DNA from: Marinagarivorans cellulosilyticus
Lineage (GTDB): Bacteria > Pseudomonadota > Gammaproteobacteria > Pseudomonadales > Cellvibrionaceae
Assembly: GCF_021655555.1 (NCBI RefSeq)
Contig: NZ_AP023086.1
Span: forward strand, 4,866,685-4,930,684
Direction of reading: 5' to 3'
Length of the DNA: 64,000 nt
This document shows positions 10,301-18,094 of the stretch, in pieces. A program made the position numbers and the translations under genes. Position 1 is the stretch's first letter. Every line of letters starts with the position of its first letter. Under the pieces are notes generated by a model. That model was given only the letters and a program-made list of their open reading frames with translations. It ran no database searches and was not told the DNA's origin.

Positions 10301-10668
10301 TAAAACGCGAAGATGTCGAATTATCTGTCGAGCGATTGCGAACCGCCATTGCCGAAACGCCTTTTGATATTGGCCGTGCCGAGCCGCTCTACAAAACAGC
10401 TTCTATTGGTTTTGCTGCATACCCCTTTCACCCGATGTACATCGATGCGCTTAGCTGGGAGCAAGTTATTGGCATTGCAGACCGCGCCTTATACTGTACT
10501 AAGCGCTCCGGTAAAAATGGCTGGATTGGCATTTCCTCCAAAAACATGCAGTGCCGCAAAGGCGAAGTTGTCGACCTCGCTTACGAAGAGCATCTGCTGC
10601 AGCAACTAGAAAGTGGCCAATTGAATATCGCCACTAATTTAAAAAAGACCCCACTAGAATGGCGCTAA
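7306..10668 (+). CDS. Periplasmic beta-propeller sensor / diguanylate cyclase (Reg_prop-Y_Y_Y-GGDEF)
   Basis: 1120 aa. A signal peptide (cleavage near GAHA-KQN) is followed by two seven-blade-type propellers of Reg_prop repeats (recurring 'G.LW.GT..G' units, about 40-700), a Y_Y_Y domain (about 720-800), one membrane helix (about 805-825), a coiled coil and a GGDEF domain. The active loop is GGEEF (988-992), an active-enzyme form, and an I-site RQSD lies five residues before it, so product inhibition by c-di-GMP is expected. The layout is of a one-protein sensor turning a periplasmic ligand, often a sugar in this family, into c-di-GMP. It is a single-gene unit; ligand unknown. Confidence 0.92.
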   Translation: MKPLPFIHCFFRLLLSCTLFTALYCPGAHAKQNILPQLKFSHIAQNELESMGHINDIAQDAEGYIWFAAAKGLARYNGYELQPFRHRSGQPGLPSNWVERLLITQNGQLWLTTREGYCRYDTPMEQFDCSKITITTLNENPSYDYLFEDSKQQLWLSSSEGLFIIDRTTLEPKRVEDPWLKAHSHNGDHVVTAIVEDTQGRLWLGHRDAGLSRYNPTTGEGLNWQQGEAGLTSNKVRTLTLDNHERLWVGTQGAGIALFDINTKTARPFIHNASEKSDSVWDILQDRRGLIWIGDGTGVHVVSPIDLSVESHHYQEGKPLSPGNFVVRSLFEDKNGGIWIGYFPSGIDLVDEQGSQFVTYRHDPRDNSSLPDGGVLTTLEDKKGNLWVGAGFGLGYLNRAHNTFSHYAHDPNDPTSLSGSTILDMVYGQDGEIWLGIWDRGLNRRDPKTGEFRHYLPEPNNPNSLLGREPWALLFDSQNRLWIATEKGVNRYRPETDDFQHYLPNDINGVKTTSLYTRGLYEDKQGKLWVASFGGLFQLDPETGDFTPYLHDTDNPESISSNMVSCLFEDSHGRLWVGTDGAGVNLFDRQTGRFIRFGEADGLPDLSVSSILEDPSGQIWLATYQGLAVLDPTRGITNHYTRGHGLPGNLFNRNSGSRLKTGELAFGSSEGLVIFRPSQLISNWLPPALVLSDFRVFNRSIEAGDETGILTKDINHTSHITLTHDQSVFSVSFAALDYRSPEDNSYAYRLLGFEKEWNWVDTQRGATYTNLDAGEYELEIKAANSAGIWNNESKKLHITVTPPIWLTPWAKVFYVISLIGLLLRFYFEQRARLESARLKLKSERELVTKLREVERMKDNINRELDQKVAQRTLELNREKELLLEAHEQLAALNEKLESMTVTDQLTGLNNRRYLDQFIHEDIALVQRQFAQGIPTENTSGLVFVILDLDDFKSVNDTYGHDAGDKILVQFADVLRTVLRQSDYIVRWGGEEFVIVMRHLKREDVELSVERLRTAIAETPFDIGRAEPLYKTASIGFAAYPFHPMYIDALSWEQVIGIADRALYCTKRSGKNGWIGISSKNMQCRKGEVVDLAYEEHLLQQLESGQLNIATNLKKTPLEWR

Positions 10669-10684
10669 TAAAGGCGCCGCTTTT
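10661..10684 (+). terminator. Possible weak terminator after the GGDEF gene
   Basis: GGCGC (10661-10665), 8-base loop, GCGCC (10674-10678), then GCTTTTG; the 5-bp stem overlaps the stop codon. Weak. Confidence 0.35.
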
Positions 10685-10960
10685 GTGATATACACTTCAA
10701 AAATCCCCCAATATATAACCGTTCACACTGACTACCATCCTTGTATTCTGAGTCGTAAGTAGAACGGTTATCGCCTGTTATGCGTCTTTCTCACTATTAG
10801 CCGTAAGCTGATAAAAGGAGCAAAAAATAAATACTTTTAATATCCGCTTTTGATCCTATACCAATACCCATTTAGCAAACCATAGGGTATTGATTGTTCA
10901 ACCGGCGTTTATCTCATAAAATTGAGCGATAAATAAGAACTCCGAAAATACGGAGACATA

Positions 10961-11101
10961 AGGGCACCCCTAAAAATAGTGATTTTTTTGTGAGAGCAAA
11001 GAAGCACCGCCCGGAGAGCCGCAGTTTACGTGGTGTAAATGAGGACTCGAGGACGGAGCTGATGCCGCTATCGCGGAAAAAGTGCATTTTTAGAGATGCC
11101 C
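10961..11101 (+). repeat. MITE-like repeat family A, copy 1
   Basis: About 141 bp bounded by imperfect inverted ends (AGGGCACCCCTAAAAAT and ATTTTTAGAGATGCCC). The interior is shared with copies at 16748 and 42554. It is non-coding, has no transposase, and sits about 140 bp upstream of the lipoprotein gene at 11241. Confidence 0.85.
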
Positions 11102-11240
11102 AAAAGAATAAATATCGATGGAACGATTAAATTCGCAGGTCTCTGGGGTAGGAGCTGCGCCAATACATTAACGTTTTTACGCGCAATACAAACCAGCAAT
11201 TGCTCTGCGTTTATTTGCCGTAATTCAAGGCGATATACCC

Positions 11241-12983
11241 ATGTACAAATTCTTTGGCCTCTTGCTTGCGCCACTGGCACTCACAGCTTGTGTAGGCAAC
11301 ACTCCACCAATTACACCTACGCCCAACTCTTCATCCACATCTACATCCACATCAACAAGTACTAGCACAGTAAGTTCTGCGATAAGCAGCACAACAAGCT
11401 CTGAAACCAGCAGTGCAGAAAGTTCTAGTCAGGCAAGCAGCTTATCCAGCGCAGCCATTATTTCCTCAGCGAGCAGCGTGAATAGCTCGGCCTCCAGTGC
11501 GCCTGTATTCTTAGGCAATGCATCTGAAGGGGAAGCCCTTTATAACACCAAAAAATGTAGCGCCTGCCACGCCAATATGGGGAATGGTATTTTTGGTGCA
11601 GGCGAAGCCAAAATAGACGTGAATAATTTGCAGCACACAACACTGCAAGCGCTGGATAATTACATTGAAGTTTATATGCCAGACCAACCATTTAGCCCTG
11701 CAGAATGTGCAGGTAGTTGCGCCGAGGATATTGCTGCTTACCTAGCTACTTTTGTTGTGCAAACCGCATCATCCAGCGAAGCGCTTTCGTCTTCGAGTAT
11801 GCAATCTATGCAGGCAAGCTCTTCAAGTGCAACAACTACAGCCAAAACAATTTATGCATACAATTTTGGCGCGAACGAGGACTACACCGATACCAACGGC
11901 CAAACATTTACCCCCGAAAAATTTGTGCGCGCTAGCGCAGGCCAAACCACACAGGCTAACGCCGGAAATATCACCGGTACGCAAGACGCCCCACTGTTCC
12001 TAACTAACCGCTGGGGAAAGTGGACAATGGAATTGCCAGTCACAACAGGGCACTATAACGTTACCGTGTATACCGTCGAAGATTACTTCGATACCAGCGG
12101 GCAACGCTTAATGAATATCAGCGCAGAAGGTGTGCATTTAGCCAACGATTTAGACCTTTATGCCACCAGCGGAAAAAACGTTGCCCACAGCCTTAGTGAA
12201 AGCCACATATTTGTCGAGGACAATAGTTTATCGCTCAGCTTTAATGCCAGTACCGATAACGCTACCGCCTCAGCAATATTAATTACCTCAGTAGATGGCG
12301 AAAAAGGCGAGCCACCAGCTGTTGCCTCAACCCAGCGCAACGGTATGTTTTTCGATGCCCTTAACTGCGGCGCCGCCATTAACGGCGATCATTTTATTGC
12401 CTTTGGGCCAAACAGTACTCATTATTGGGGCTGGGATTTTATTAATTATCCCGATGGGCAAGGCGGCATTAATAACGCCGATTTAAAATCGTCCAACCTC
12501 GGTACTTATGATTTAGCCGTCAACAACCAAAAAGCTATAAATAATGAGTGCGATGGCGATCTCACCTTACGCCGTACATTCGTTCATAAATATCACGACA
12601 GCACCCACCAACACGAAAATGGCTTAGGCATTAGCAATGATGGCTTATTCCCTGCTTGGAATAGCGTTGATAGCGTGATTATTGATCTCAAATTAGGGAA
12701 CCGCACATTTATTCCTAATCGTTTTGATCGCCACAATGGTTTTGCAACACTGAGCATTGATACCGGAAATGCCAGCAACCGAGTGCTTCTTATTGAAATC
12801 GACCCAGATTCGCATTTAGATCACTGGATTCGCGTTACTATTCCCGCGCACTTAATTGGCAATAGCACTCCCGATAAATTGCAGTTTGTCGCAGAATTGA
12901 GCGAGGGCAGAGATCATAATGGCGACACCGCCTTTATGGAGGTGGATGTGACAATACACACGATTGCATTAAAGCTTAAATAA
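11241..12983 (+). CDS. Lipoprotein: c-type heme + malectin-like domain + unknown C-terminal domain
   Basis: 580 aa. Lipobox LTAC gives the acylated Cys17. A Ser/Thr linker, including an almost perfect Ser-Thr dipeptide run, spans about 22-90. A single c-type heme site CSACH (about 106) starts a short cytochrome domain (95-170). After a second Ser-rich linker comes a malectin-like domain (about 193-352) related in layout to that in the 1252-4089 gene. The C-terminal ~215 residues contain His/Asp-rich stretches but I do not recognise the family. It ends at a shared hairpin facing the GH43 gene. Likely a surface or periplasmic carbohydrate-binding redox protein (inference). Confidence 0.75.
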   Translation: MYKFFGLLLAPLALTACVGNTPPITPTPNSSSTSTSTSTSTSTVSSAISSTTSSETSSAESSSQASSLSSAAIISSASSVNSSASSAPVFLGNASEGEALYNTKKCSACHANMGNGIFGAGEAKIDVNNLQHTTLQALDNYIEVYMPDQPFSPAECAGSCAEDIAAYLATFVVQTASSSEALSSSSMQSMQASSSSATTTAKTIYAYNFGANEDYTDTNGQTFTPEKFVRASAGQTTQANAGNITGTQDAPLFLTNRWGKWTMELPVTTGHYNVTVYTVEDYFDTSGQRLMNISAEGVHLANDLDLYATSGKNVAHSLSESHIFVEDNSLSLSFNASTDNATASAILITSVDGEKGEPPAVASTQRNGMFFDALNCGAAINGDHFIAFGPNSTHYWGWDFINYPDGQGGINNADLKSSNLGTYDLAVNNQKAINNECDGDLTLRRTFVHKYHDSTHQHENGLGISNDGLFPAWNSVDSVIIDLKLGNRTFIPNRFDRHNGFATLSIDTGNASNRVLLIEIDPDSHLDHWIRVTIPAHLIGNSTPDKLQFVAELSEGRDHNGDTAFMEVDVTIHTIALKLK

Positions 12984-12989
12984 TATGCT

Positions 12990-13030
12990 CAACCCTTCGG
13001 TGTAAGCAAACGAACTACACCGAAGGGTTG
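12990..13030. terminator. Bidirectional hairpin between convergent genes
   Basis: Perfect 15-bp stem CAACCCTTCGGTGTA / TACACCGAAGGGTTG with an 11-base loop between the convergent lipoprotein and GH43 genes. It has no clear T-run, so it may act as a transcript end protector or terminator. Confidence 0.7.
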
Positions 13031-13074
13031 ATTTCACATAGCAATGCAATAAAGAATAACTTTATAAGCGCTCT

Positions 13075-14715
13075 TTAATCGTTTTGCTCGCAATAGGAAA
13101 ATTGACTAAAGTCTGCAGCGCAACGCTGGCCCGATAAATCGTGACAAGCCATTCCCACAAATGCACCGGTAAAATGTTCGCCACCAACTTCATCGGCCAA
13201 TATACTGTAATCAAAATAGCCGCCTATAGGCTTCCATTCGTAATCATCCTTAGTCGCCCAATACGCTCGCCACTGGTCATAATTAACATCAACCTTTAAC
13301 TTAATTTCACCCGTTTCTGGCATCGCTATTCGTTGACCTAACGGGTATTGAATAGTGCCGTTATTACACGCCAGCATCACCTCAAGTACGCGTCCTAGGG
13401 TTTCATCGTGGGTAATGACTAAATAAATAAACTTTTGCGTATTGTAATAACTAATTAACCCCGCCATTTGCTGGAAGCTCTGAGGGGTAAAATCAAGCTG
13501 CGTTTGTGCGCTAAAACAAAATGCTTGTTGGCGCCGCGTAATGAGTGTTTGCTCGTATAAACTGACAGGGGCTTCGCGACCTAATAAACGTAAATAACCT
13601 GGGCGCGCCTGATAACTAAGCTCAGGCTCGGCCAACGGAACCCGCGGGCTTTGATAATGCAATGTTAGCTGATCTTGCGAGAAATCAAATTTTTCACGCG
13701 TCAGCAAAGCACCGGTGCGCACCCCGTCACTAGCGATAGGCTGGCTTAAGGATTGCGGCGCAGCGACTTGTAACTCTGGGCCTTTATGGCCTTGCGCCAA
13801 CCGAGGCCAACCATCTTGGCTCCAGTGCAGTTTTTGCAGCGCCGTTTCGCGCCCCAAAACACAACGCCCGCGATAAGGTAATGGCCGGCCCGCCAAATGG
13901 GCGATGTAACAATCACCGTTTTCTAACTCGACCATATCGCCATGCCCGCTTCGCCTTAAGGTACTGGTTGGCGAGCTAGCACTGTTTAAAAAATGCCCCT
14001 CGGGATCACACTCGTAAGGTCCATCAATATTTTTACTGCGTGCAAATAATGCTGCATGGTGTGCAAACGTGCCACCTTCAGCGGTTAACAAATAGTAATA
14101 ACCATTGCGTTTATAAAGATGCGGGCCTTCGACTAAACCCAAATCAGAACCTTTAAAAATATTTTTAACTGGCCCCACTAAGCATTTTTTTACCGTGTCG
14201 TATTCTTGCAGTAAGATGCCAGCAAAGCTTTTTGCCTGACGATGGTGATTTAAGCTAGCTTCGGGGCGATGATCCCACAATACATTTAAGAACCACTTAC
14301 GGCCGTCATCATCGTGAAACAACGAAGGGTCGAAACCACTCGAGTTCATAAAAATGGGTTCGGACCAAGGGCCGCGAATATCCGGCGCAGTCACTAAATA
14401 ATTATGTCGAACCTGAAAATCATTCTGGTAAGCTCGAGTATCTGTATAAATTAAATAAAACATACCATCGCTATAGCTCAAGCAAGGCGCCCAAACCCCG
14501 CAAGAATCCGGGTGCCCTTTCATATCTAATTGAGAAACGCGATTTAATGGATGGGTAATTAACGACCAATCAGCAAGGTTTTTGGAGTGATGAATTTGCA
14601 CACCGGGAAACCACTCAAACGTAGAGGTTGCAATGTAAAAATCATCACCCACCCTACAAATAGAAGGGTCCGGGTTAAAGCCTTTTAAAATTGGGTTTTG
14701 AATAACACCAGGCAT
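13075..14715 (-). CDS. GH43 family beta-xylosidase/arabinofuranosidase
   Basis: The ATG at 14715 (MPGVIQNPI) gives a 546-aa protein; the ATG at 14751 only adds 12 unlikely residues. The five-blade propeller carries the general base Asp in NPDPS (Asp16), the modulating Asp in SGFDPSLF, and the acid Glu in GLVEGPHLY (about 195). Residues about 340-546 match the concanavalin-like C-terminal domain of GH43 beta-xylosidases. No signal peptide is seen, so it probably cleaves imported xylo-oligosaccharides in the cytoplasm. It lies last in a minus-strand run after cupin, small unknown and Lrp genes. Exact substrate (xylose versus arabinose) is not decidable from sequence alone. Confidence 0.9.
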   Translation of the reverse strand: MPGVIQNPILKGFNPDPSICRVGDDFYIATSTFEWFPGVQIHHSKNLADWSLITHPLNRVSQLDMKGHPDSCGVWAPCLSYSDGMFYLIYTDTRAYQNDFQVRHNYLVTAPDIRGPWSEPIFMNSSGFDPSLFHDDDGRKWFLNVLWDHRPEASLNHHRQAKSFAGILLQEYDTVKKCLVGPVKNIFKGSDLGLVEGPHLYKRNGYYYLLTAEGGTFAHHAALFARSKNIDGPYECDPEGHFLNSASSPTSTLRRSGHGDMVELENGDCYIAHLAGRPLPYRGRCVLGRETALQKLHWSQDGWPRLAQGHKGPELQVAAPQSLSQPIASDGVRTGALLTREKFDFSQDQLTLHYQSPRVPLAEPELSYQARPGYLRLLGREAPVSLYEQTLITRRQQAFCFSAQTQLDFTPQSFQQMAGLISYYNTQKFIYLVITHDETLGRVLEVMLACNNGTIQYPLGQRIAMPETGEIKLKVDVNYDQWRAYWATKDDYEWKPIGGYFDYSILADEVGGEHFTGAFVGMACHDLSGQRCAADFSQFSYCEQND

Positions 14716-14759
14716 ATGTATTAGCTCAACAAAATATAAGTGATCACGCAAAAAATAAT

Positions 14760-15185
14760 TTAACGCGCAGGCAACGCTAGGCGCTTGTCTTTACCATCAA
14801 AGGCAGGAGAAAAAACCGCATGTATTTCACACCCCTCCTCACTGGTATTTTCCGCCCAGTGGTAGGTGCCTTTAGGAATAAACACTACATCTCCAGCCTT
14901 CACAGTAACTGCACGGTCTTCAAAATGAATAACGCTTTCGCCCTTAATCAGGGTGACTGATAAATCGTGGTTATCATGGTAGTGCGGCTGCTCTGCGCCA
15001 TTTAACAAAATATAATGGCTACTACTGTGGGCGCTACGCGATAAATGCTGCAACGCTATAGGCTGCTGCTTTTGCGCCTGTGTCCAAGCCTTAATAGCCA
15101 CCGGCTGCGAATACACCATTTGTGAAACCTGTTGGTTCGCACAGCCGCACAATACTAAAACGCTCGCCCCTAAAAGCCACCTCAC
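14760..15185 (-). CDS. Cupin-domain lipoprotein
   Basis: 141 aa. N-terminus MRWLLGASVLVLCGCANQ has a lipobox LCGC, so an exported lipoprotein is likely. A single cupin domain has the motif-1 metal-ligand pattern HYHDNHD and a motif-2 region ending in GTYHW. Its ATG overlaps the stop of the upstream 109-aa gene by 4 bp, so the two are translationally coupled. A cupin that is secreted next to a glycosidase may bind or isomerise a sugar or a small ligand, but no substrate can be read from the sequence. Confidence 0.75.
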   Translation of the reverse strand: MRWLLGASVLVLCGCANQQVSQMVYSQPVAIKAWTQAQKQQPIALQHLSRSAHSSSHYILLNGAEQPHYHDNHDLSVTLIKGESVIHFEDRAVTVKAGDVVFIPKGTYHWAENTSEEGCEIHAVFSPAFDGKDKRLALPAR

Positions 15186-15511
15186 AATACTAACCCTCGA
15201 TACATTAAATCGTAAAAGCCTTGCTGATTCAGTTCGGCCATCGCGATGCTTTCGAAGTGATTGCTTGGATCTTTATTGATCATGCCAAACTGATAGCCGG
15301 CGCTATCGGGTTTTGCATCTTCAATTAATAGGGTTACCCGCTTTTGGGAAGTATGGCAATCGATCGTCATTAGATCGACAGCAAAACCCTGTTTGCGCAA
15401 TTGCCGATTAATGCCAATAATTGGGTCGATATTACGGTATTGTTCTTGGAATTGTTTTTGCGCTAAAGCAGCAATGTCCCCCAGCCGATAAATTAAGGCG
15501 TTCTCCATCAA
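15182..15511 (-). CDS. Unknown 109-aa protein
   Basis: Not recognised. It is soluble with mixed alpha/beta character, has no signal peptide, and starts MMENALIYR. It overlaps the cupin gene by 4 bp (ATGA-type coupling) and follows the Lrp gene by 25 bp, so lrp, this gene and the cupin are probably one transcript. An AGGAGT-like site (minus strand, just before 15511) supports the start. The function may be linked to the amino-acid or sugar signal sensed by the Lrp protein; that is inference. Confidence 0.65.
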   Translation of the reverse strand: MMENALIYRLGDIAALAQKQFQEQYRNIDPIIGINRQLRKQGFAVDLMTIDCHTSQKRVTLLIEDAKPDSAGYQFGMINKDPSNHFESIAMAELNQQGFYDLMYRGLVL

Positions 15512-15536
15512 TAGACTCCTAGTTATTTGGTTACCA

Positions 15537-15998
15537 CTAAACAGTGTAAATTGAATGCTGCTGCGGTGACTTTAATACAAACGACGAGTGCACGCCGCTC
15601 ACGCCTTCAATGGTCGTCAATTTTTGCAGCAAGAATTGCTGATAGTCGTCCATATCTTTCACGATCACTTTGAGTAAATAATCCGCCGACTGACCCGCAA
15701 TTAAATGGCATTCAAGCACTTCGGGAAAAGCAACCACGCACTCTTCAAATGCATTGAAACGCTCGGGCGTGTGCTTATCCATACTAATTTGAATAAACGC
15801 CATTAAAGTTAAACCTAGCTTGCGGGCATTCAACTGCGCTCGATACCCCTCAATTAGGCCACTGTCTTCCAGCTGGCGCACCCGCCTTAAGCACGGGGAA
15901 GGCGACAGGTTAATCTGGTCGGCTAGCTCTTGGTTTGTCATCCGGCCATTGCGCTGCAGTGCCAGCAGAATTTGCCGATCATAACTATCTAAATCCAT
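15537..15998 (-). CDS. Lrp/AsnC family transcriptional regulator
   Basis: 153 aa, the usual family length. The N-terminal winged helix-turn-helix (NQELADQINLSPSPCLRRV, about 21-40) is followed by a RAM ligand-binding domain (about 65-145) with the conserved GQSADYLLKV turn. Such proteins form octamers or dimers that respond to amino acids. The gene heads the lrp-unknown-cupin-GH43 minus-strand run. Two related palindromic sites lie at 16035-16079 just upstream, in a good place for autoregulation. Confidence 0.93.
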   Translation of the reverse strand: MDLDSYDRQILLALQRNGRMTNQELADQINLSPSPCLRRVRQLEDSGLIEGYRAQLNARKLGLTLMAFIQISMDKHTPERFNAFEECVVAFPEVLECHLIAGQSADYLLKVIVKDMDDYQQFLLQKLTTIEGVSGVHSSFVLKSPQQHSIYTV

Positions 15999-16034
15999 AG
16001 AACTACCTCTAAGCGAAAAGCATCACACACCAAA

Positions 16035-16079
16035 AGCATAATATGCCAACAAAAGAACTATTGTAAGCATATTATTGCT
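16035..16079. promoter_or_regulatory. Paired AT-rich palindromes upstream of lrp-like gene
   Basis: AGCATAATATGC (16035-16046, perfect GCATAATATGC core) and GCATATTATTGCT (16067-16079), which is a near inverse copy, about three helical turns apart. They lie 37-81 bp before the regulator start, so they are candidate autoregulatory operators. Confidence 0.5.
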
Positions 16080-16308
16080 AACAAGCGGGTCACTGTTAGC
16101 TTTTAGCAATCTTATAGCGCACGCTTTTACTTATACTGTGCACACACCAAACGCGCAGGTAACGCTTACCCAGCACACCTTGCTATGTGAACGCCACAAG
16201 CGTAACACCAAGGGAAGGCGCCAGCCGGCACAACTGGCTAACGCCCTACTGATGGAATACCCACCATCATCACCCTTGGCCGTACCTATAAAGGAGTAGC
16301 CACTAAGC
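16080..16308. other. Intergenic, no gene seen
   Basis: Short frames on both strands overlap each other here and none has a recognisable domain or ribosome site. It lies between the lrp promoter and the stop of the STAS-like gene. Confidence 0.4.
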
Positions 16309-16707
16309 TCAGCCGCGCGCCTCGCTATCGGCAAGCCAGGCTAGAGCATCAGTCATATTGGTAAACGCCCTAGCCTCGCCGGCAATAAACCAAGAACCAA
16401 GCTTGGCCACAAGATCCTGCCAACGCTTATTACCCACAATCGCCACCTTTTCAAAATGATTTCCGTGCTTTAAACCCAGCTTAAAATCATCCCAAGCGGC
16501 TCGAAGCTCCCAACCATCAAGTTCAGCAGCATCAATAAGCATATTAACGCTAGGGGAACTAACCGCTCCTAAGGCTGCATCCAGCATAGGAGTCATCTTG
16601 CTGTAGTCATCATGAGTGAGCTTGCCTACAGCCTTAAGAGTGACGTAAAACTGCTGCCCTGTTCGCTCGATCCCCAAACTTAAACCGTGCCGTAAATTTG
16701 CTGTCAT
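16309..16707 (-). CDS. SpoIIAA/STAS-like protein
   Basis: 132 aa cytoplasmic protein of the SpoIIAA-like (STAS/SEC14-like) type: a beta strand followed by a 'DYSKMTPMLDAAL' helix, a 'VNMLIDAAELDGW' strand-turn, and a C-terminal 'GEARAFTNMTDALAWL' segment. The family is small and its role is unclear; some members bind lipids or nucleotides. It is preceded by a MITE-like repeat (family A copy 2) 40 bp upstream of its start, which probably supplies or alters its promoter region. Family assignment is good, function is not. Confidence 0.8.
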   Translation of the reverse strand: MTANLRHGLSLGIERTGQQFYVTLKAVGKLTHDDYSKMTPMLDAALGAVSSPSVNMLIDAAELDGWELRAAWDDFKLGLKHGNHFEKVAIVGNKRWQDLVAKLGSWFIAGEARAFTNMTDALAWLADSEARG

Positions 16708-16747
16708 ATTAGTCTCCCGTATTTAGAGTTTTCGTTTACACATCACT

Positions 16748-16930
16748 AGGGCATCTCTAAAAATAGTAATTTTTGTGTGAGAGCAAGGAAGCACCGCCCG
16801 GAGAGCCGCAGTTTACGCGGTGTAAATGAGGACTCGAGGACGGAGCTAATGCCCATGGATGGACTGAATACAGGTTTTGCAGGAGCGAAAACCTGTAAGC
16901 TGCTATCGCGAAAAAAGTGCATTTTTAGCT
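16748..16930 (+). repeat. MITE-like repeat family A, copy 2 (with internal insertion)
   Basis: Same interior as copies 1 and 3 but with about 50 extra bases at 16851-16900, which include a hairpin ACAGGTTTTGC / GAAAACCTGT. The 5' end AGGGCATCTCTAAAAAT is well preserved; the 3' end is less clear (GTGCATTTTTAGC). Confidence 0.75.
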
Positions 16931-17135
16931 GCACTGCAAAGCAGTAGTAAATGCGACTACCAATAAGGGCACTTTTTCGCTTAGACTGCCCCAACGCATA
17001 AAGCACGCTTATATGCAGATAAAACTATAACAATTAAAAGTAACACAGCAGTCATTGATTACCCTTCCACACTACGGCAAGGGTATGACAAAGACAGCCA
17101 TAGAAACAGGTTATCAACGAGTAATTACCATCATG

Positions 17136-17429
17136 AAATCTTGCCCCAACTGCCAAAAACCACCGACATTCATAGCCGTGCTTTCAGCGCTTAACCCAGC
17201 CCGCATTCGCTGTACTTACTGTAAGCAAACTATCATCATAAAAACACTACCAGCCGTACTGGCAACAGCTACCGCTTTAATTTTGTCGCTTATAGCAATC
17301 GCAACTATTGATCACTTTGGTTATGGCATGAGCATAATGGCTATAGCCTTAATTTCGCTAGGCCTTTTATTGGAAGCCGCCTACTTTTTGGCTATTCGAA
17401 GCGGCCGCATTGCTAGCAACTTACATTGA
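17136..17429 (+). CDS. Zinc-ribbon two-helix membrane protein
   Basis: The frame opens at 17055, but ATG 17136 (MKSCPNCQK) puts the N-terminus on the first CxxC and looks better. Two CxxC pairs (CPNC and CTYC) form a probable zinc ribbon, followed by two hydrophobic helices. 97 aa. Similar small proteins are common and uncharacterised. It overlaps the long reading of the ankyrin-like frame but ends 49 bases before the preferred start of that gene. Confidence 0.6.
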   Translation, partial: KSCPNCQKPPTFIAVLSALNPARIRCTYCKQTIIIKTLPAVLATATALILSLIAIATIDHFGYGMSIMAIALISLGLLLEAAYFLAIRSGRIASNLH

Positions 17430-17478
17430 AGTCATTCAAACTCGCCCTTACATTCAACCACCTATCATAGTGATTACA

Positions 17479-18048
17479 ATGCTTAGAATATTAATAGCGG
17501 CTTTGAGCATTACCGGCTCTAGCTATGCCGCAGCACAGTGCCAATACTCAGAACTAATTAGCGCAATACAAGCGCATGACCTTCCGTTTGTGACGCAATA
17601 TATCGAAAAGAAATGCGATGTTAAGCCACCCACAGAAAGTGCGTTAAGCTCGCTTGATTTAGCGTTAATTCTGAATAATACCGAAATCTTTAAAGCGCTA
17701 GTTGCAGCCGACGCAACATTAGTTGCATCCCACGGAGCCAACGCATTGGCAGCTGCCTGTAACGTTAATGTAAAAAATAAAGAAGCAATAGAATTATTAG
17801 TAAAAGCAGGGGTTAATATCAATACAATGTCAGCCAATGGATTTTCCTGCCTATACAATGCAGCCGTTGTCCCAGACATTCATTTTTTTAACTATTTACT
17901 AACGCTAGGGGCCAATCCAAATGCCAAGGTTGTTCCCGATCCGGTCTACAAAATTGACCACTTAATTAGCGTTAAAGATTTTATTCAACGACGATTAGAA
18001 TCTTATCAAGATTTAACAATAGCTATCGAAAAACAGAAAGTTCTATAG
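17479..18048 (+). CDS. Secreted ankyrin-repeat-like protein
   Basis: ATG 17479 (MLRILIAALSITGSSYAAAQC) gives a clear signal peptide; the upstream ATG at 17410 does not. The mature ~170 residues hold three to four degenerate ankyrin-type helices ('ALDLALILNNTEIFKALVAADATL', shown here in shortened form as ALDLAL..FKALVAADA, and 'EAIELLVKAGVNINTMSANG'). It is likely a periplasmic protein-binding module. It faces the patatin-like gene and shares a terminator with it. Confidence 0.65.
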   Translation: MLRILIAALSITGSSYAAAQCQYSELISAIQAHDLPFVTQYIEKKCDVKPPTESALSSLDLALILNNTEIFKALVAADATLVASHGANALAAACNVNVKNKEAIELLVKAGVNINTMSANGFSCLYNAAVVPDIHFFNYLLTLGANPNAKVVPDPVYKIDHLISVKDFIQRRLESYQDLTIAIEKQKVL

Positions 18049-18070
18049 ACTTTTTAGCTAAAGCCAGCCT

Positions 18071-18094
18071 AAGGCGCCAAATCAAAGGTGCCTT
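18071..18094. terminator. Bidirectional terminator hairpin
   Basis: AAGGCGCC (18071-18078) and GGTGCCTT (18087-18094) form a stem with one G-T pair between the convergent ankyrin-like and patatin-like genes; it overlaps the stop codon of the latter. Confidence 0.6.

Noticed and set aside
11068..11280. Minus-strand frame ending in a NALFPR-type sequence
   Set aside because: It is translation of MITE family A ends; the same peptide end appears at the other copies.
16075..16299. Plus-strand frame upstream of the Lrp-like gene
   Set aside because: Overlaps the promoter/operator region and a frame on the other strand, with no domain.
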